A DNA stretch of 64,000 nt from Mesorhizobium sp. NZP2077 (GCF_013170805.1 NZ_CP051293.1:4470001-4534000), one strand, 5' to 3'; shown: positions 29,719 to 40,220, counted from the stretch's first letter. The notes: generated by a model from the letters alone, not told the origin. Numbers and translations are program-made.

Positions 29719-29734
29719 CCCTTACCGCCCCAAA

Positions 29735-30103
29735 TTACTTCTTCTTGCCGGCGATCGACTTGGCCGGGCCCTTGCGGGTACGTGCATTGGTGTGCGTGCG
29801 CTGGCCGCGAACCGGCAGCGAGCGGCGGTGACGCAGGCCGCGGTAGCAGCCGAGGTCCATGAGGCGCTTGATGTTCATCGAGACTTCGCGGCGCAGGTCG
29901 CCTTCGACCTGGTAGTCGCGGTCGATGGTCTCGCGGATCTGCAGCACTTCCGCGTCGGTCAGCTGGTTGACGCGGCGCTCGGCCGGGATGCCGACCTTGT
30001 CGACGATCTCCTGGGCGAACTTCTTGCCAATGCCGTGAATGTACTGAAGCGCAATGACGACGCGCTTGTTGGTCGGAATGTTGACGCCGGCTATACGAGC
30101 CAT
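29735..30103 (-). CDS. rpsM: 30S ribosomal protein S13
   Basis: A 122-residue S13 of the subunit head that contacts tRNA and the B1 bridges. It starts [19 protein letters not shown], with [13 protein letters not shown], the [19 protein letters not shown] motif and the lysine-rich end SIAGKKK. It opens the alpha operon after adk, with a 218-bp spacer that could hold an internal promoter; I see no confident one. Confidence 0.98.
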   Translation of the reverse strand: MARIAGVNIPTNKRVVIALQYIHGIGKKFAQEIVDKVGIPAERRVNQLTDAEVLQIRETIDRDYQVEGDLRREVSMNIKRLMDLGCYRGLRHRRSLPVRGQRTHTNARTRKGPAKSIAGKKK

Positions 30104-30321
30104 GTTCTTCTCTTCTCCATGTGGGCCGGCCGACCTTCAAAACAAGGCAGGCCCGGCGTTGTTCAGATTGCCCCGCGTCCGGTGGAGGCCGGCCCTTGCG
30201 GGAGTTTCCAGTTCAAAGCGACTGCCTTGCCCTTGCGGACAAGCAAAGTGCGCACCTGATAGGAAGACGGGCCGCCATACCGCAGCGAACCGCCCCCGTC
30301 AAGCTTAATCTTTAAATTCCC

Positions 30322-30918
30322 TTACCGCTGCTTTGCGGCCGCTGCGAGCACAGCTTCGATCTCGGCGGTCACCGCATCGATGCTGGCCATGCCGTCGACC
30401 GTCTTGAGCCTGCCCTTGGCGTAATAATAGCCGGTCAGCGGAGCGGTCTTCTTGTAGTACTCGCGCAGGCGCTCCTCGAACACCGCGGGATTGTCGTCCT
30501 TGCGCACCGGCTGGCCGGCCGCCTTGGCATCCTCGGCACGCTTGACGATGCGGCCGACCAAGGCCCTGTCGTCGACGACCAGTTCGATGACCGTGTCGAG
30601 GCCGATGCCACGCTCCGAGAGCATCTGATCAACCGCATCGGCCTGTACCAGCGTGCGCGGATAGCCGTCGAGGATGAAGCCCCCGGTGCAATCGGCCTGG
30701 TCGATCCGCTCGGCGACGATGGCGTTGACGATGGCGTCGGACACCAGCTCACCGGCATCCATCACCGCCTTGGCACGCTTGCCGACTTCGGACCCGGCCT
30801 GAACGGCGGCACGCAGCATGTCGCCCGTCGAAAGCTGGGGTATGCCGTATTTGTCTACCAGTCTTTGTGCTTGTGTCCCCTTGCCCGCCCCTGGCGGCCC
30901 AAGCAAAATCAACCTCAT
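30322..30918 (-). CDS. adk: adenylate kinase
   Basis: A 198-residue enzyme interconverting ATP + AMP and 2 ADP. Walker A is [11 protein letters not shown] near residue 7, and the AMP-site [12 protein letters not shown] is intact. The LID region between about residues 125 and 150 ([20 protein letters not shown]) is short and lacks Cys, so this is the short-LID form without a zinc site. Its ATG overlaps the secY stop as ATGA, indicating translational coupling within the spc operon. Confidence 0.97.
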   Translation of the reverse strand: MRLILLGPPGAGKGTQAQRLVDKYGIPQLSTGDMLRAAVQAGSEVGKRAKAVMDAGELVSDAIVNAIVAERIDQADCTGGFILDGYPRTLVQADAVDQMLSERGIGLDTVIELVVDDRALVGRIVKRAEDAKAAGQPVRKDDNPAVFEERLREYYKKTAPLTGYYYAKGRLKTVDGMASIDAVTAEIEAVLAAAAKQR

Positions 30919-32255
30919 CTGGCTTTCTTCCCCCCGCGCAGCTTCGACTTCTTGATCAGGCCTTCATACTGGTGCGCGATCAGGTGACCCTGAATCTGCG
31001 CAACCGTATCGAGCGTGACACTGACCACGATCAGAAGCGATGTGCCACCAAGGTAGAATGGTACGCCAGTCGCCGAGATCAGGAACTCCGGCAGCAGGCA
31101 CACCAGCACCAGATAGATGGCGCCGACGACGGTGATGCGGGTGAGAACGTAATCGATGTAATCGGCGGTGCGCTCGCCCGGACGATAGCCCGGGATGAAG
31201 CCCGAATGCTTCTTGAGCTGGTCGGCGGTGTCCTTCGGGTTGAAGACAATCGCTGTGTAGAAGAAGGCGAAGAACACGATCATCGCCGCATAGAATGCCA
31301 TGTAGAGCGGCTGGCCGTGGCCGAGCGAGGCCAGGATGGTGCTCGCCCAGGCCGGCATGTTGGTGGTCTGCGAGAAGCCGGCGACGGTGGCCGGCAGCAG
31401 GAGCAGCGACGATGCGAAGATCGGCGGAATGACGCCCGACGTGTTGAGCTTCAGCGGCAAATGCGAGGTATCGCCCTGGAACATACGGTTGCCGACCTGG
31501 CGCTTCGGATACTGGATCAGCAACCGGCGCTGGGCGCGCTCGAAGAACACGATGAGCGCGATGACGACGATGGCCAGAACGATGATCGCCAGGATCAGGC
31601 CGGTCGACAGGGCGCCGGTGCGGCCGAGCTCCAGCGTGCCGGAAATGGCATGCGGCAGGCCGGCGACGATGCCGGAGAAGATGATCAGCGAAATGCCGTT
31701 GCCGATACCGCGCGCGGTGATCTGCTCACCAAGCCACATCAGGAACATGGTGCCGCCAACCAGCGTGACGACGGTGGAGATGCGGAAGAACATGCCGGGA
31801 TCGCTGACGATGCCGTTGCCGTTCTCCAGCCCCACCGAAATGCCATAGGCCTGCACAAGTGCGAGCAGCACGGTGCCGTAGCGCGTGTACTGGTTGATGA
31901 CCTTGCGGCCCTGTTCGCCTTCCTTTTTCAGCGCTTCCAGCGACGGGATGACCGAGGTCATCAGCTGCATGATGATGGAGGCGGAGATGTAAGGCATGAT
32001 GCCGAGCGCAAAGATCGCCATGCGCTGCACGGCGCCGCCGGCGAACATGTTGAACATGCCGAGCACGCCCTTGCTCTGCGAGGAGAAGGCCTGGGCGAAA
32101 GCGTCGGGGTTGATGCCGGGAAGCGGAATGTAGGTGCCGAGACGATAGACGAGCAGTGCGCCGATGGTGAACCAGATGCGTTTCTTCAGATCCTCCGCCT
32201 TGGCGAAGGCCGAGAAATTCAGATTCGAGGCTAGTTGTTCAGCAGCCGAAGCCAT
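30915..32255 (-). CDS. secY: preprotein translocase subunit SecY
   Basis: A 446-residue channel subunit of the SecYEG translocon with ten predicted membrane helices. [17 protein letters not shown] marks the start of helix 1, with the plug region ([14 protein letters not shown]) after it; [20 protein letters not shown] and the cytoplasmic-loop [15 protein letters not shown] motif are diagnostic. The partner SecE is encoded at 62.7 kb in this window. A strong hairpin lies in the 194-bp spacer after rplO. Confidence 0.98.
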   Translation of the reverse strand: MASAAEQLASNLNFSAFAKAEDLKKRIWFTIGALLVYRLGTYIPLPGINPDAFAQAFSSQSKGVLGMFNMFAGGAVQRMAIFALGIMPYISASIIMQLMTSVIPSLEALKKEGEQGRKVINQYTRYGTVLLALVQAYGISVGLENGNGIVSDPGMFFRISTVVTLVGGTMFLMWLGEQITARGIGNGISLIIFSGIVAGLPHAISGTLELGRTGALSTGLILAIIVLAIVVIALIVFFERAQRRLLIQYPKRQVGNRMFQGDTSHLPLKLNTSGVIPPIFASSLLLLPATVAGFSQTTNMPAWASTILASLGHGQPLYMAFYAAMIVFFAFFYTAIVFNPKDTADQLKKHSGFIPGYRPGERTADYIDYVLTRITVVGAIYLVLVCLLPEFLISATGVPFYLGGTSLLIVVSVTLDTVAQIQGHLIAHQYEGLIKKSKLRGGKKAR

Positions 32256-32350
32256 GCCTGATTCTCCGCTTGGTAACGCTTGATGGCCCGTGAGGTCAGG
32301 CGGTGCGTTTCACCGAAGCTCACGAGATAAGCTCCGGGCTCTAAACATGC

Positions 32351-32376
32351 AAGCGGCCGCGTTGACGCGGCCGCTT
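32351..32376 (-). other. strong hairpin in the rplO-secY spacer
   Basis: A perfect 11-bp GC-rich stem, AAGCGGCCGCG (32351-32361) with CGCGGCCGCTT (32366-32376), and a 4-base loop. It has no U run on the minus strand, so it is not a classical terminator. It may stabilise or process the mRNA, or attenuate secY relative to the ribosomal genes. Confidence 0.75.
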
Positions 32377-32449
32377 AATTGAGCAGATCAAAGCGCAATC
32401 GTGAGCAAAAACGGGATCCCATTCTTGCCGATCGCGCTTCAAATTGCCG

Positions 32450-32923
32450 TTACTCGGCAGCTGCCTTTTCCGGCAGCTTGACCGAACCGCCGGCCTTTTC
32501 GATCTTCTCGATCGCTGCCTTCGAGGCGCCGGCGACGTCAAAGGCGAGCTTTGCCTTGATCTCACCATCCGAGAGGATGCGCACGCCGTCCTTGACGCGG
32601 CGAATGACGCCGGCGGCAACGAGCGATTCAGCCGTCACGGTTGCCTTGGCGTCGAGCTTCTTGGCGTCGATGGCGACCTGGATACGGGCCAGCGACACGA
32701 CGGTGAAGCTCTTGGCGAAGATGTTGTTGAAGCCACGCTTCGGCAGGCGCCGGTAGAGCGGCATCTGGCCACCCTCGAAGCCGTTGATGGCGACGCCGGA
32801 ACGCGCCTTCTGGCCCTTGACGCCGCGACCGGCGGTCTTGCCGGAGCCGGAACCGATGCCACGGCCGAGACGCTTCTTGGAGTGCGTCGCGCCGTCCTTG
32901 TCACGCAGATCGTTGAGTTTCAT
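32450..32923 (-). CDS. rplO: 50S ribosomal protein L15
   Basis: A 157-residue L15. The N-terminal basic extension [20 protein letters not shown] and the [18 protein letters not shown] motif are characteristic. It lies 22 bp after rpmD in the spc operon and is followed by the hairpin-containing spacer before secY. Confidence 0.98.
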   Translation of the reverse strand: MKLNDLRDKDGATHSKKRLGRGIGSGSGKTAGRGVKGQKARSGVAINGFEGGQMPLYRRLPKRGFNNIFAKSFTVVSLARIQVAIDAKKLDAKATVTAESLVAAGVIRRVKDGVRILSDGEIKAKLAFDVAGASKAAIEKIEKAGGSVKLPEKAAAE

Positions 32924-32945
32924 CTGGGTTCTCCTGCGCTTTGGC

Positions 32946-33143
32946 TCAGCCCTCGTCCACGACGCGGACGAGATGCTGAACGGCGGCGATCATGCCGCGC
33001 ACGGAAGGCGTATCTTCCAGCGTGCGCTGCTTGTGCATCTTGTTGAGGCCGAGGCCGACCAGCGTCGCGCGCTGTTCCTTCGGACGGCGGATCGGCGAAC
33101 CGATCTGCTCAACGGTGATGGTCTTGGTTACTTTCTTGGCCAT
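32946..33143 (-). CDS. rpmD: 50S ribosomal protein L30
   Basis: A 65-residue L30. [20 protein letters not shown] and [20 protein letters not shown] are the family core. The ATG at 33143 gives MAKKVTK; a TTG two codons upstream is not needed. Spacing to rpsE (24 bp) and rplO (22 bp) is that of a single operon. Confidence 0.97.
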   Translation of the reverse strand: MAKKVTKTITVEQIGSPIRRPKEQRATLVGLGLNKMHKQRTLEDTPSVRGMIAAVQHLVRVVDEG

Positions 33144-33167
33144 GGTCAAAATCCCTGGTCAGATCGA

Positions 33168-33731
33168 CTATTCTTCAGCCGCAACGGCGGTGCCGCGGCG
33201 GGCCTGAAGGGTCGAATACTTGATGCCACGCGCAGCAGCCACATCCTTGGGATGCATCTGGCTCTTCAGCGCGTCGAAAGTGGCGCGAACCATGTTGTAA
33301 GGGTTCGACGAACCCATCGACTTGGCGACCACGTCATGCATGCCGAGCGTCTCGAAGACAGCGCGCATCGGGCCGCCAGCGATGATGCCGGTACCCTGCT
33401 TGGCAGCGCGCAGCAGAACGCGTCCAGCGCCCCAACGTCCCTCGACGTCGTGATGCAGCGTACGGCCCGAGCGCAGCGGCACGAAGATCATGTCGCGCTT
33501 TGCCGATTCGGTTGCCTTGCGGATCGCTTCCGGCACTTCGCGCGCCTTGCCGTGACCGAAGCCAACGCGGCCCTTCTGGTCTCCGACGACGACGAGTGCT
33601 GCAAAACCAAAGCGACGGCCGCCCTTGACGACCTTGGCGACGCGGTTGATGTGGACGAGCTTGTCCACCATGCCGTCATCGCGCTCTTCACGCTCGCGGC
33701 CGCGGCCGCCTTCCCTACGTTCCTGTGCCAT
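33168..33731 (-). CDS. rpsE: 30S ribosomal protein S5
   Basis: A 187-residue S5, which with S4 and S12 controls decoding accuracy. A charged N-terminal extension ([19 protein letters not shown]) precedes the core with [20 protein letters not shown] and [15 protein letters not shown]. The ATG at 33731 gives this normal start; the in-frame upstream residues are not conserved. No ram-type change is evident in the loop. Confidence 0.97.
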   Translation of the reverse strand: MAQERREGGRGREREERDDGMVDKLVHINRVAKVVKGGRRFGFAALVVVGDQKGRVGFGHGKAREVPEAIRKATESAKRDMIFVPLRSGRTLHHDVEGRWGAGRVLLRAAKQGTGIIAGGPMRAVFETLGMHDVVAKSMGSSNPYNMVRATFDALKSQMHPKDVAAARGIKYSTLQARRGTAVAAEE

Positions 33732-33830
33732 ATCCTGTTCCTTGTTTTTTTCCGGAAGCACGGTTGATGATGAGATCCGGCGCCTCTGTGGGTCACCGGG
33801 GGCGAAAGTTATTTTTTCCTTCGCATAATC

Positions 33831-33866
33831 TTTATCCGAAAAGTCTGCAACTTTTCGGGATCATGC
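33831..33866. repeat. palindromic intergenic repeat, copy A (rplR-rpsE spacer)
   Basis: CCGAAAAGT (33836-33844) and ACTTTTCGG (33850-33858) form a perfect 9-bp stem with a 5-base loop, followed by GATCATGC. The element ends at the rplR stop. It shares the 16-base core CCGAAAAGTCTGCAAC exactly with copy B. Confidence 0.8.
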
Positions 33867-34226
33867 TTAGAAGCTGAGACCGCCTTCGCGAGCAGCTTCT
33901 GCCAGCGCCTTGACGCGGCCGTGATAGATGTAGGCGCCGCGATCGAAGACGACTTCCTTGACGCCGGCCTTGGTGGCGCGCTCGGCGATCAGCTTGCCGA
34001 TCGCAGCGGCGGCCGCCGTGTCGGCGCCGGTCTTGAGCGAACCCTTGAGGTCCTTTTCGAGGGTCGAAGCGGCGGCGATGGTGTGGCCCTTGGCGTCGTC
34101 GATGACCTGAACGTAGATGTTCTTCGACGTGCGGTGAACCGAGAGACGCGGACGCTCGCCGGCGACCTTCTTGATCTGACGGCGGACGCGCTGCGCGCGG
34201 CGCTGGATGGACTCTTTGCTAGCCAT
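33867..34226 (-). CDS. rplR: 50S ribosomal protein L18
   Basis: A 119-residue L18, a 5S rRNA-binding protein. Key stretches are [20 protein letters not shown] and [28 protein letters not shown], the normal C-terminus. It lies between rplF and rpsE, with spacers of about 137 and 135 bp, unusually long for this operon and each carrying a copy of the palindromic repeat. Confidence 0.98.
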   Translation of the reverse strand: MASKESIQRRAQRVRRQIKKVAGERPRLSVHRTSKNIYVQVIDDAKGHTIAAASTLEKDLKGSLKTGADTAAAAAIGKLIAERATKAGVKEVVFDRGAYIYHGRVKALAEAAREGGLSF

Positions 34227-34320
34227 GATAGTTCCTTGCCTTCAAAAGACGGGGGCCGCCATATGCGGTAGGCGAAAGAGCCTCCCGCGACCGCTCCCCG
34301 CGGCGTTGCACTTCTTTGGC

Positions 34321-34360
34321 TTGGCCCTTTCCGAAAAGTCTGCAACCTTCGGGGCCAAGC
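34321..34360. repeat. palindromic intergenic repeat, copy B (rplF-rplR spacer)
   Basis: CCGAAAAGTCTGCAAC at 34331-34346 is identical to copy A. Outer arms TTGGCCC (34321-34327) and GGGCCAA (34352-34358) are complementary and enlarge the hairpin. It ends three bases before the rplF stop codon. Confidence 0.8.
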
Positions 34361-34363
34361 TCA

Positions 34364-34897
34364 CTACTTCTTCTTGCCTTCCTTGCGGACGATCTTCTCG
34401 CCAGCGTAACGGACGCCCTTGCCCTTGTAGGGCTCGGGGCCGCGGTATTCGCGGATCTCGGCAGCCACCTGGCCAACCTGCTGCTTGTTGATGCCGGTCA
34501 CGGTGATTTCCGTCGGCTTCGGCACCGTGATGGTGATGCCTGCCGGCGTCTCGTAAACGACGTCATGGCTGAAGCCAAGTGCCAGCTGCAGGTTCTTGCC
34601 CTGAAGTGCCGCACGATAGCCGACGCCGGTGATCTCGAGCTTCTTCTCGAAGCCGTCCTTCACGCCCTGCAGAATGTTGACGATCTGCGTGCGCGACATA
34701 CCCCACTTGGAGCGAGCGGTCTTGGTCTGGTCGCGCGGCTGGACAGCGATCTCGCTGCCTTCCATCTTGACCAGGACTTCGTCGTTCACCACGAACTTCA
34801 GCTCGCCCTTGGGGCCCTTCGCCGTCACGGTCTGGCCGTTGACGGTCGCGGTCACGCCCTGCGGCAGCGAAACGGGTTTCTTTCCAATACGAGACAT
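34364..34897 (-). CDS. rplF: 50S ribosomal protein L6
   Basis: A 177-residue L6 located near the factor-binding site. It starts [21 protein letters not shown], and the C-terminal signature [18 protein letters not shown] with the ending RKEGKKK is typical. The spacers on both sides hold copies B and C of the palindromic repeat. Confidence 0.98.
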   Translation of the reverse strand: MSRIGKKPVSLPQGVTATVNGQTVTAKGPKGELKFVVNDEVLVKMEGSEIAVQPRDQTKTARSKWGMSRTQIVNILQGVKDGFEKKLEITGVGYRAALQGKNLQLALGFSHDVVYETPAGITITVPKPTEITVTGINKQQVGQVAAEIREYRGPEPYKGKGVRYAGEKIVRKEGKKK

Positions 34898-34942
34898 TTT
34901 GTTGTCCTCGTCACTTCTCTTGTTTCAGGTCTCTGTCTTCGG

Positions 34943-34981
34943 AACGATCCGAAGACCGGATTCCACTTTGCGGGTCAGCTC
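34943..34981. repeat. palindromic intergenic repeat, diverged copy C (rpsH-rplF spacer)
   Basis: ATCCGAAGACCGGATTCC (34947-34964) followed by ACTTTGCGGGTCAGCTCC resembles the widespread rhizobial intergenic palindrome of the type CCGAAAACCGG...CACTTTTCGGGATCATGC, with several mismatches. It is the third such element in three successive spacers. Confidence 0.55.
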
Positions 34982-34986
34982 CCAGA

Positions 34987-35385
34987 TCAGAAGATCTGGC
35001 AGAGAATCTCGCCACCGACGTTCTGTTCGCGTGCTTCGTGATCGGCCATCACGCCCTTCGGCGTCGAAAGGATGGCGATGCCGAGGCCGTTGGCGACGTG
35101 CGGGATCGACTTGGCCGAGACGTAAACGCGGCGGCCCGGCTTCGAAACGCGGGCGATTTCGCGCACGACCGGCGCACCGTCGAAATACTTCAGCTCGATT
35201 TCGATTTCGGACTTGCCGTTGTCGAAGTCGGTCTGGCTGTAGTCGCGGATATAGCCTTCAGCCTTCAGCACGTCGAGGACGCGGGTGCGCAGACGCGAAG
35301 CCGGTGTCGAGACACTCGACTTCTTGCGGCCGTAGGCGTTGCGGATGCGGGTCAGCATATCGCCGAGAGGATCGCTCAATGACAT
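34987..35385 (-). CDS. rpsH: 30S ribosomal protein S8
   Basis: A 132-residue S8, a primary 16S rRNA-binding protein and, in enterics, the translational repressor of the spc operon. It starts [16 protein letters not shown]. The C-terminal [27 protein letters not shown] segment is diagnostic, though the usual GEIL end is followed by CQIF. It lies 12 bp from rpsN. Confidence 0.98.
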   Translation of the reverse strand: MSLSDPLGDMLTRIRNAYGRKKSSVSTPASRLRTRVLDVLKAEGYIRDYSQTDFDNGKSEIEIELKYFDGAPVVREIARVSKPGRRVYVSAKSIPHVANGLGIAILSTPKGVMADHEAREQNVGGEILCQIF

Positions 35386-35397
35386 GTTATGTCCTCC

Positions 35398-35703
35398 TTA
35401 CCAGCTCGACTTGACCAGGCCCGGGATCTGGCCGTTATTGCCGAGATCACGAAGCGCGATGCGCGATACTTTGAGCTTCCGATAGTAGGCACGCGGACGG
35501 CCGGTGACTTCGCAGCGGTTGCGGATGCGGATCTTGGCCGAGTTGCGCGGCATGGCGGCAAGCTTGAGCTGAGCGCGGAAGCGCTCCTCCATCGGCTTGG
35601 ACTGATCCATGATGATCGCCTTGAGCGCTGCGCGCTTGGGACCGTACTGGTCGGCAAGCTTGCGGCGCCTGTTGTTCTTCTCGACTGAGCTGGTCTTTGC
35701 CAT
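35398..35703 (-). CDS. rpsN: 30S ribosomal protein S14 (zinc-free form)
   Basis: A 101-residue S14 of the long, zinc-independent type: no CxxC pairs, and the C-terminal [19 protein letters not shown] with [15 protein letters not shown] [10 protein letters not shown] and PGLVKSSW ending. It sits between rplE and rpsH as in most alphaproteobacteria. Confidence 0.98.
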   Translation of the reverse strand: MAKTSSVEKNNRRRKLADQYGPKRAALKAIIMDQSKPMEERFRAQLKLAAMPRNSAKIRIRNRCEVTGRPRAYYRKLKVSRIALRDLGNNGQIPGLVKSSW

Positions 35704-35730
35704 TTCAGATTTTTCCTTTTCTCGCTGCCG

Positions 35731-36309
35731 TTACTGGCGGAAGGGGAAGTTGAAAGCCTTGAGCAATGCCCTGGCTTCGTCGTCCGTCTTCGCAGTCGTA
35801 CAAACGATGACGTCCATGCCCCAGATCTGATCAACCTTGTCGTAGTTGATCTCCGGGAACACGATGTGCTCCTTGATGCCCATGGCGTAGTTGCCACGGC
35901 CATCGAAGCTCTTGGGGTTCAGTCCGCGGAAGTCGCGGACGCGCGGCAGTGCGATGTTCACGAGGCGGTCGAGGAATTCGTACATACGTTCCTTGCGCAG
36001 CGTGACCTTGGCGCCGATCGGCATGTTCTCGCGGACCTTGAAGCCTGCGATCGAATTGCGTGCGCGGGTGACGACGGCCTTCTGGCCGGCGATCATCGCC
36101 AGGTCTTCGGCCGCAACCGAAGGCTTCTTGGAATCGGCGGTCGCTTCGCCGACACCCATGTTCAGCACGATCTTGTCGAGGCGCGGAACCTGCATGTCGT
36201 TGTCGTAGCCGAACTGCTCCTGCAGCGCCTTGCGGATGGTCTCGTTGTAGACCTGCTTGAGGCGCGGCGTGTTGGTTGCAGTCGCCTGCTTGGTTTGAGA
36301 CTTAGCCAT
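35731..36309 (-). CDS. rplE: 50S ribosomal protein L5
   Basis: A 192-residue L5, a 5S rRNA-binding protein contacting P-site tRNA. The [20 protein letters not shown] stretch, [20 protein letters not shown], and the C-terminal [20 protein letters not shown] motif are intact. An N-terminal extension rich in Thr/Gln ([13 protein letters not shown]) is present. Its start overlaps the end of rplX by 8 bp, implying coupling. Confidence 0.98.
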   Translation of the reverse strand: MAKSQTKQATATNTPRLKQVYNETIRKALQEQFGYDNDMQVPRLDKIVLNMGVGEATADSKKPSVAAEDLAMIAGQKAVVTRARNSIAGFKVRENMPIGAKVTLRKERMYEFLDRLVNIALPRVRDFRGLNPKSFDGRGNYAMGIKEHIVFPEINYDKVDQIWGMDVIVCTTAKTDDEARALLKAFNFPFRQ

Positions 36310-36616
36310 TGATGACTTCTCCCGAGCGCTTGGCGACGCGCACCTTCTTGCCGTCCTTCTGGAAGATGAAACCGACGCGGGTCGGCTTGCCGTCCTTGGG
36401 GTCGGCCAGCGCGATGTTCGACAGCTGGATCGGCGCTTCCTTGGTGATGATCCCGCCCTCTTGGGACTGGGACTGCTTCTGGTGACGACGGATCATGTTG
36501 ACGCCGCGCACCAGCGCGGTGTCATCCTTCGGCTGAACCGACAGGACTTCGCCCGAACGGCCCTTGTCCTTGCCGGCCAGCACGACGACCTTGTCGCCTT
36601 TTCTAATCTTTTGCAT
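36302..36616 (-). CDS. rplX: 50S ribosomal protein L24
   Basis: A 104-residue L24 with the KOW motif ([20 protein letters not shown]) and [25 protein letters not shown]24 initiates large-subunit assembly. It is 12 bp downstream of rplN and overlaps rplE by 8 bp. Confidence 0.98.
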   Translation of the reverse strand: MQKIRKGDKVVVLAGKDKGRSGEVLSVQPKDDTALVRGVNMIRRHQKQSQSQEGGIITKEAPIQLSNIALADPKDGKPTRVGFIFQKDGKKVRVAKRSGEVING

Positions 36617-36628
36617 TGGTCCGGCTCC

Positions 36629-36997
36629 TTACAGCACTTCAGGCGCGAGCGAGATGATCTTCATGTGGTTCTTGGCGCGGAGTTCGCGCGGAACCGGTCC
36701 GAAGATACGCGTGCCGATCGGCTCTTTCTTGTTGTCGACCAGAACGGCCGCGTTCTTGTCGAAACGGATCACGCTGCCGTCCGGGCGGCGGATGTCCTTG
36801 GCCGTGCGAACCACGACCGCCTTCATCACATCGCCCTTCTTAACGCGGCCGCGCGGAATGGCTTCCTTGATGGACACCACGATGATGTCGCCCACGGAAG
36901 CGTATTTCCGCTTCGAGCCGCCCAGCACCTTGATGCACATGACACGACGCGCGCCGGAATTATCCGCCACGTCGAGGTTTGTTTGCATCTGAATCAT
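36629..36997 (-). CDS. rplN: 50S ribosomal protein L14
   Basis: A 122-residue L14 beginning [20 protein letters not shown], with [20 protein letters not shown] and the C-terminal [24 protein letters not shown]. It is the first gene of the classical spc set; a 72-bp spacer separates it from rpsQ. Confidence 0.98.
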   Translation of the reverse strand: MIQMQTNLDVADNSGARRVMCIKVLGGSKRKYASVGDIIVVSIKEAIPRGRVKKGDVMKAVVVRTAKDIRRPDGSVIRFDKNAAVLVDNKKEPIGTRIFGPVPRELRAKNHMKIISLAPEVL

Positions 36998-37069
36998 GAC
37001 TGGCCGCCTTCTTCTTTTCTAACGGGACAGGCTCGAAGCCCCTCCCCGGTCTGTCCAAAATTCGTTTGT

Positions 37070-37309
37070 TTACGCCTGGTCCGAAGACACGACGATCCAG
37101 CGCTTATCCTTGGAAATCGGCTTCGACTCCTGGATGAACACCTGATCGCCAACCTTGTGGGCGTTGTTCTCGTCGTGCGCCTTGTACTTCTTGGTCATGC
37201 GCACGGTCTTCTTCATCACGGGATGCGTGAAGCGCCGTTCGACCTTGACGACAACCGTCTTCTCGTTCTTGTCGCTGACGACGGTGCCCTGCAGAATGCG
37301 CTTTGGCAT
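37070..37309 (-). CDS. rpsQ: 30S ribosomal protein S17
   Basis: A 79-residue S17 with the OB-fold start [20 protein letters not shown] and the motif [20 protein letters not shown]. It closes the S10 part of the cluster, 11 bp after rpmC. Confidence 0.98.
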   Translation of the reverse strand: MPKRILQGTVVSDKNEKTVVVKVERRFTHPVMKKTVRMTKKYKAHDENNAHKVGDQVFIQESKPISKDKRWIVVSSDQA

Positions 37310-37320
37310 GGTTTTCGTCC

Positions 37321-37521
37321 TTAAGCCTTCTTAGCCGCGGACTTTTCCGCAGCGATGGTCTTGATGCGCGCAATGTCCTTACGGACCTGTCTCACGCGCG
37401 CGGTCTTCTCAAGCTGGCCGGTGGCCTTCTGGAAGCGCAGGTTGAACTGCTCCTTCTTCAGGCTGGCCAGGTCGTCGGTCAGCTGATCCTGGGTCTTGGT
37501 CCGGATGTCTTCGGCTTTCAT
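37321..37521 (-). CDS. rpmC: 50S ribosomal protein L29
   Basis: A 66-residue two-helix L29 at the tunnel exit. It starts [20 protein letters not shown], with [20 protein letters not shown] and [15 protein letters not shown], all standard. The spacers to rplP and rpsQ are 12 and 11 bp. Confidence 0.98.
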   Translation of the reverse strand: MKAEDIRTKTQDQLTDDLASLKKEQFNLRFQKATGQLEKTARVRQVRKDIARIKTIAAEKSAAKKA

Positions 37522-37533
37522 GATCAGCCCGTC

Positions 37534-37947
37534 CTATTCTGCGATGCGCTGTACGAAGCGCGTCTTGACCGAGAGCTTGGCTGCGCCGAGACGCAGCGCC
37601 TCACGGGCGGTTTCTTCATTGACGCCGTCGATCTCGAACATGATGCGGCCCGGCTTGACGCGCGCCGCCCAATAGTCGACCGCGCCCTTGCCCTTGCCCA
37701 TGCGCACTTCGGTCGGCTTCGAGGTGACCGGCACGTCTGGGAAAATACGGATCCAGACGCGGCCGGCTCGCTTCATTTCACGCGTGATCGCGCGGCGAGC
37801 CGCCTCGATCTCACGTGCGGTGACGCGGTTCGGCTCAAGCGCCTTCAGCCCGAAACCACCGAAATCCAGGTTGGTGCCGCCCTTTGCGGTACCATGGATA
37901 CGGCCCTTGAACTGCTTGCGGAACTTTGTGCGCTTTGGCTGCAGCAT
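37534..37947 (-). CDS. rplP: 50S ribosomal protein L16
   Basis: A 137-residue L16 near the A site. It starts [19 protein letters not shown] and has [23 protein letters not shown]. The RMGKGKG loop, where the arginine hydroxylated by YcfD in E. coli lies nearby, is conserved. It follows rpsC by 27 bp. Confidence 0.98.
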   Translation of the reverse strand: MLQPKRTKFRKQFKGRIHGTAKGGTNLDFGGFGLKALEPNRVTAREIEAARRAITREMKRAGRVWIRIFPDVPVTSKPTEVRMGKGKGAVDYWAARVKPGRIMFEIDGVNEETAREALRLGAAKLSVKTRFVQRIAE

Positions 37948-37974
37948 CGTTCTAACTCCAAATTCCTAAATGTC

Positions 37975-38700
37975 TCAGGCGTTTTCGCGACGACGACCGC
38001 GTTCGCGATCACCACCACCGCCATGCGCAGCATCACCCTCGGTCGCGCGACGCTCCGAAGCCATCGGATCGTGCTCGAGGATCTCGCCCTTGAATACCCA
38101 GACCTTGACGCCGCAGATACCGTAAGCCGTATGCGCTTCGGCCGTGCCGTAGTCGACATCGGCGCGCAGCGTATGCAGCGGGACGCGGCCTTCACGATAC
38201 CATTCCATGCGCGCGATCTCGGCGCCGCCAAGACGGCCGGCGCAGTTGATGCGGATGCCTTCGGCACCGAGGCGCATCGCCGACTGAACGGCGCGCTTCA
38301 TGGCGCGGCGGAACGCGATACGACGCTCGAGCTGCTGGGCGATCGACTGGGCGACCAGGGTCGCGTCGATTTCCGGCTTGCGCACTTCAACGATGTTGAG
38401 ATGCGTCTCGGACTTCGTCATCTCCATCAGCTTCTTGCGAAGCTTCTCGATGTCGGCGCCCTTCTTGCCGATGATCAGACCCGGGCGCGCGGCGTGGATG
38501 GTGACGCGGCACTTCTTGTGCGGACGCTCGATCACGACCTTGGAGATCGCGGCCTGCTTGAGTTCCTTCTCAAGATACTTGCGGATCTTGATGTCCTCAT
38601 GCAGCAGCTTGCCGTACTCGCCCGTGTTCGCGAACCAGCGCGAATCCCAGGTGCGGTTGATGCCGAGGCGAAGACCGATCGGATTGACTTTCTGGCCCAT
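37975..38700 (-). CDS. rpsC: 30S ribosomal protein S3
   Basis: A 241-residue S3 forming the mRNA entry tunnel. It starts [20 protein letters not shown]. The KH domain GxxG is in [11 protein letters not shown], and [21 protein letters not shown] is highly conserved. A charged C-terminal tail ([14 protein letters not shown]) is typical of alphaproteobacteria. Its ATG overlaps the rplV stop by one base (TAATG). Confidence 0.98.
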   Translation of the reverse strand: MGQKVNPIGLRLGINRTWDSRWFANTGEYGKLLHEDIKIRKYLEKELKQAAISKVVIERPHKKCRVTIHAARPGLIIGKKGADIEKLRKKLMEMTKSETHLNIVEVRKPEIDATLVAQSIAQQLERRIAFRRAMKRAVQSAMRLGAEGIRINCAGRLGGAEIARMEWYREGRVPLHTLRADVDYGTAEAHTAYGICGVKVWVFKGEILEHDPMASERRATEGDAAHGGGGDRERGRRRENA

Positions 38701-39089
38701 TATGCGGCCTCCCCTTTTTCTTCGACTTCACGAACGACGATCGTGAGGTGCGAGAACGGCTTCTCGATACGGCTGGCGCGACCACGGCCACGAGCGTGGA
38801 ACCGCTTCATGACGATCGACTTGCCGACATAGGCTTCCGCCACGATCAGCGCATCGACATCCAGGTCGTGGTTGTTTTCCGCGTTGGCAATCGCCGACTC
38901 GAGAGTCTTCTTGACCGTGCCGGAAATCCGCTTGGCCGAGAATTCGAGGTCGGAAAGCGCTGTCGCGACCTTCTTGCCGCGGATCAGCGCGGCAACGAGG
39001 TTCAGCTTCTGCGGGCTGATACGGATCGTGCGCAATACGGCGCGCGCTTCGTTGTCAGCAAGCCTGCGCGGAGCTTTGGCCTTGCCCAT
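38700..39089 (-). CDS. rplV: 50S ribosomal protein L22
   Basis: A 129-residue L22 whose beta-hairpin lines the exit tunnel. [22 protein letters not shown] and the C-terminal [21 protein letters not shown] are diagnostic; the hairpin shows no deletion of the kind seen in macrolide resistance. It is two bases from rpsS and overlaps rpsC by one base. Confidence 0.98.
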   Translation of the reverse strand: MGKAKAPRRLADNEARAVLRTIRISPQKLNLVAALIRGKKVATALSDLEFSAKRISGTVKKTLESAIANAENNHDLDVDALIVAEAYVGKSIVMKRFHARGRGRASRIEKPFSHLTIVVREVEEKGEAA

Positions 39090-39091
39090 GA

Positions 39092-39370
39092 TTATTTCCT
39101 CTTCGCCTTCTTATCCGCGCCGTGACCGAAATAGGTCCGCGTCGGAGCGAATTCACCGAACTTATGACCGACCATGTCCTCGTTCACCGAAACGGGAACA
39201 TGCTTCTGGCCGTTATAGACACCGAAGGTGAAGCCGACGAACTGCGGCAGGATGGTGGAGCGACGGCTCCACATCTTGATCACCTCATTGCGACCACCTT
39301 CACGAACCTTGTCCACCTTCTTGAGAAGGTAGCCGTCGATGAAGGGGCCTTTCCAAATAGAACGAGTCAC
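39092..39370 (-). CDS. rpsS: 30S ribosomal protein S19
   Basis: A 92-residue S19: [38 protein letters not shown] and [19 protein letters not shown] are the standard conserved blocks. It lies 16 bp after rplB and two bases before rplV. Confidence 0.98.
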   Translation of the reverse strand: MTRSIWKGPFIDGYLLKKVDKVREGGRNEVIKMWSRRSTILPQFVGFTFGVYNGQKHVPVSVNEDMVGHKFGEFAPTRTYFGHGADKKAKRK

Positions 39371-39386
39371 TTGGCGTTACCTCTTC

Positions 39387-40220
39387 TTAGCTCTTGCGCT
39401 GATGGCGCGAGCGCAGGATGAACTTGTCGGTCGCCTTATTGGACCGCGTCTTCTTGCCCTTGGTCGGCTTGCCCCACGGGCTGACCGGATGACGACCACC
39501 GGAGGTGCGGCCTTCGCCGCCGCCGTGCGGGTGGTCAACCGGGTTCATGGTCACGCCGCGATTGTGCGGACGCTTGCCACGCCAAACCGTGCGGCCGGCC
39601 TTGCCGTCGTTGATGTTGCCGTGGTCCGGATTGGACACGGCACCGACAGTGGCCATGCAGGAGCCGTGAACGACACGCTGCTCGCCCGAATTGAGGCGCA
39701 GGATCGCCATGCCCTGGTCACGACCGACCAGCTGGCCGTAGCCGCCTGCCGAACGGGCGACCTGGGCGCCCTTGCCCGGCTTCAGCTCGATGTTGTGGAC
39801 GATGGTGCCGACCGGCATCGAGGCCAGCGGCATCGCGTTGCCCGGCTTCACGTCGACCGATTCGCCAGCCACGATCTTGTCGCCGGGAGCCAGACGCTGC
39901 GGAGCAATGATGTAGGACAGCTCACCATCATCATACTTGATCAGCGCGATGAAGGCGGTGCGGTTCGGATCATACTCGATACGCTCGACCGTGCCGACAA
40001 CGTCGAACTTGCGACGCTTGAAGTCGATGATGCGGTACGAACGCTTGTGGCCACCACCGATGAAACGGGCGGTGATACGACCGTGATTGTTGCGGCCGCC
40101 CGACTTGGTCAGGCCCTCGGTCAAACCCTTGACGGGCTTGCCCTTGTAGAGGCCCGAGCGGTCGACGATGACCAGCTGGCGGGTGCTCGGCGTAACCGGG
40201 TTGAATTTTTTCAGTGCCAT
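39387..40220 (-). CDS. rplB: 50S ribosomal protein L2
   Basis: A 277-residue L2 essential for peptidyl transferase assembly. The [19 protein letters not shown] motif, the [14 protein letters not shown] block and the C-terminal [20 protein letters not shown] loop containing the critical His are intact. Confidence 0.98.
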   Translation of the reverse strand: MALKKFNPVTPSTRQLVIVDRSGLYKGKPVKGLTEGLTKSGGRNNHGRITARFIGGGHKRSYRIIDFKRRKFDVVGTVERIEYDPNRTAFIALIKYDDGELSYIIAPQRLAPGDKIVAGESVDVKPGNAMPLASMPVGTIVHNIELKPGKGAQVARSAGGYGQLVGRDQGMAILRLNSGEQRVVHGSCMATVGAVSNPDHGNINDGKAGRTVWRGKRPHNRGVTMNPVDHPHGGGEGRTSGGRHPVSPWGKPTKGKKTRSNKATDKFILRSRHQRKS

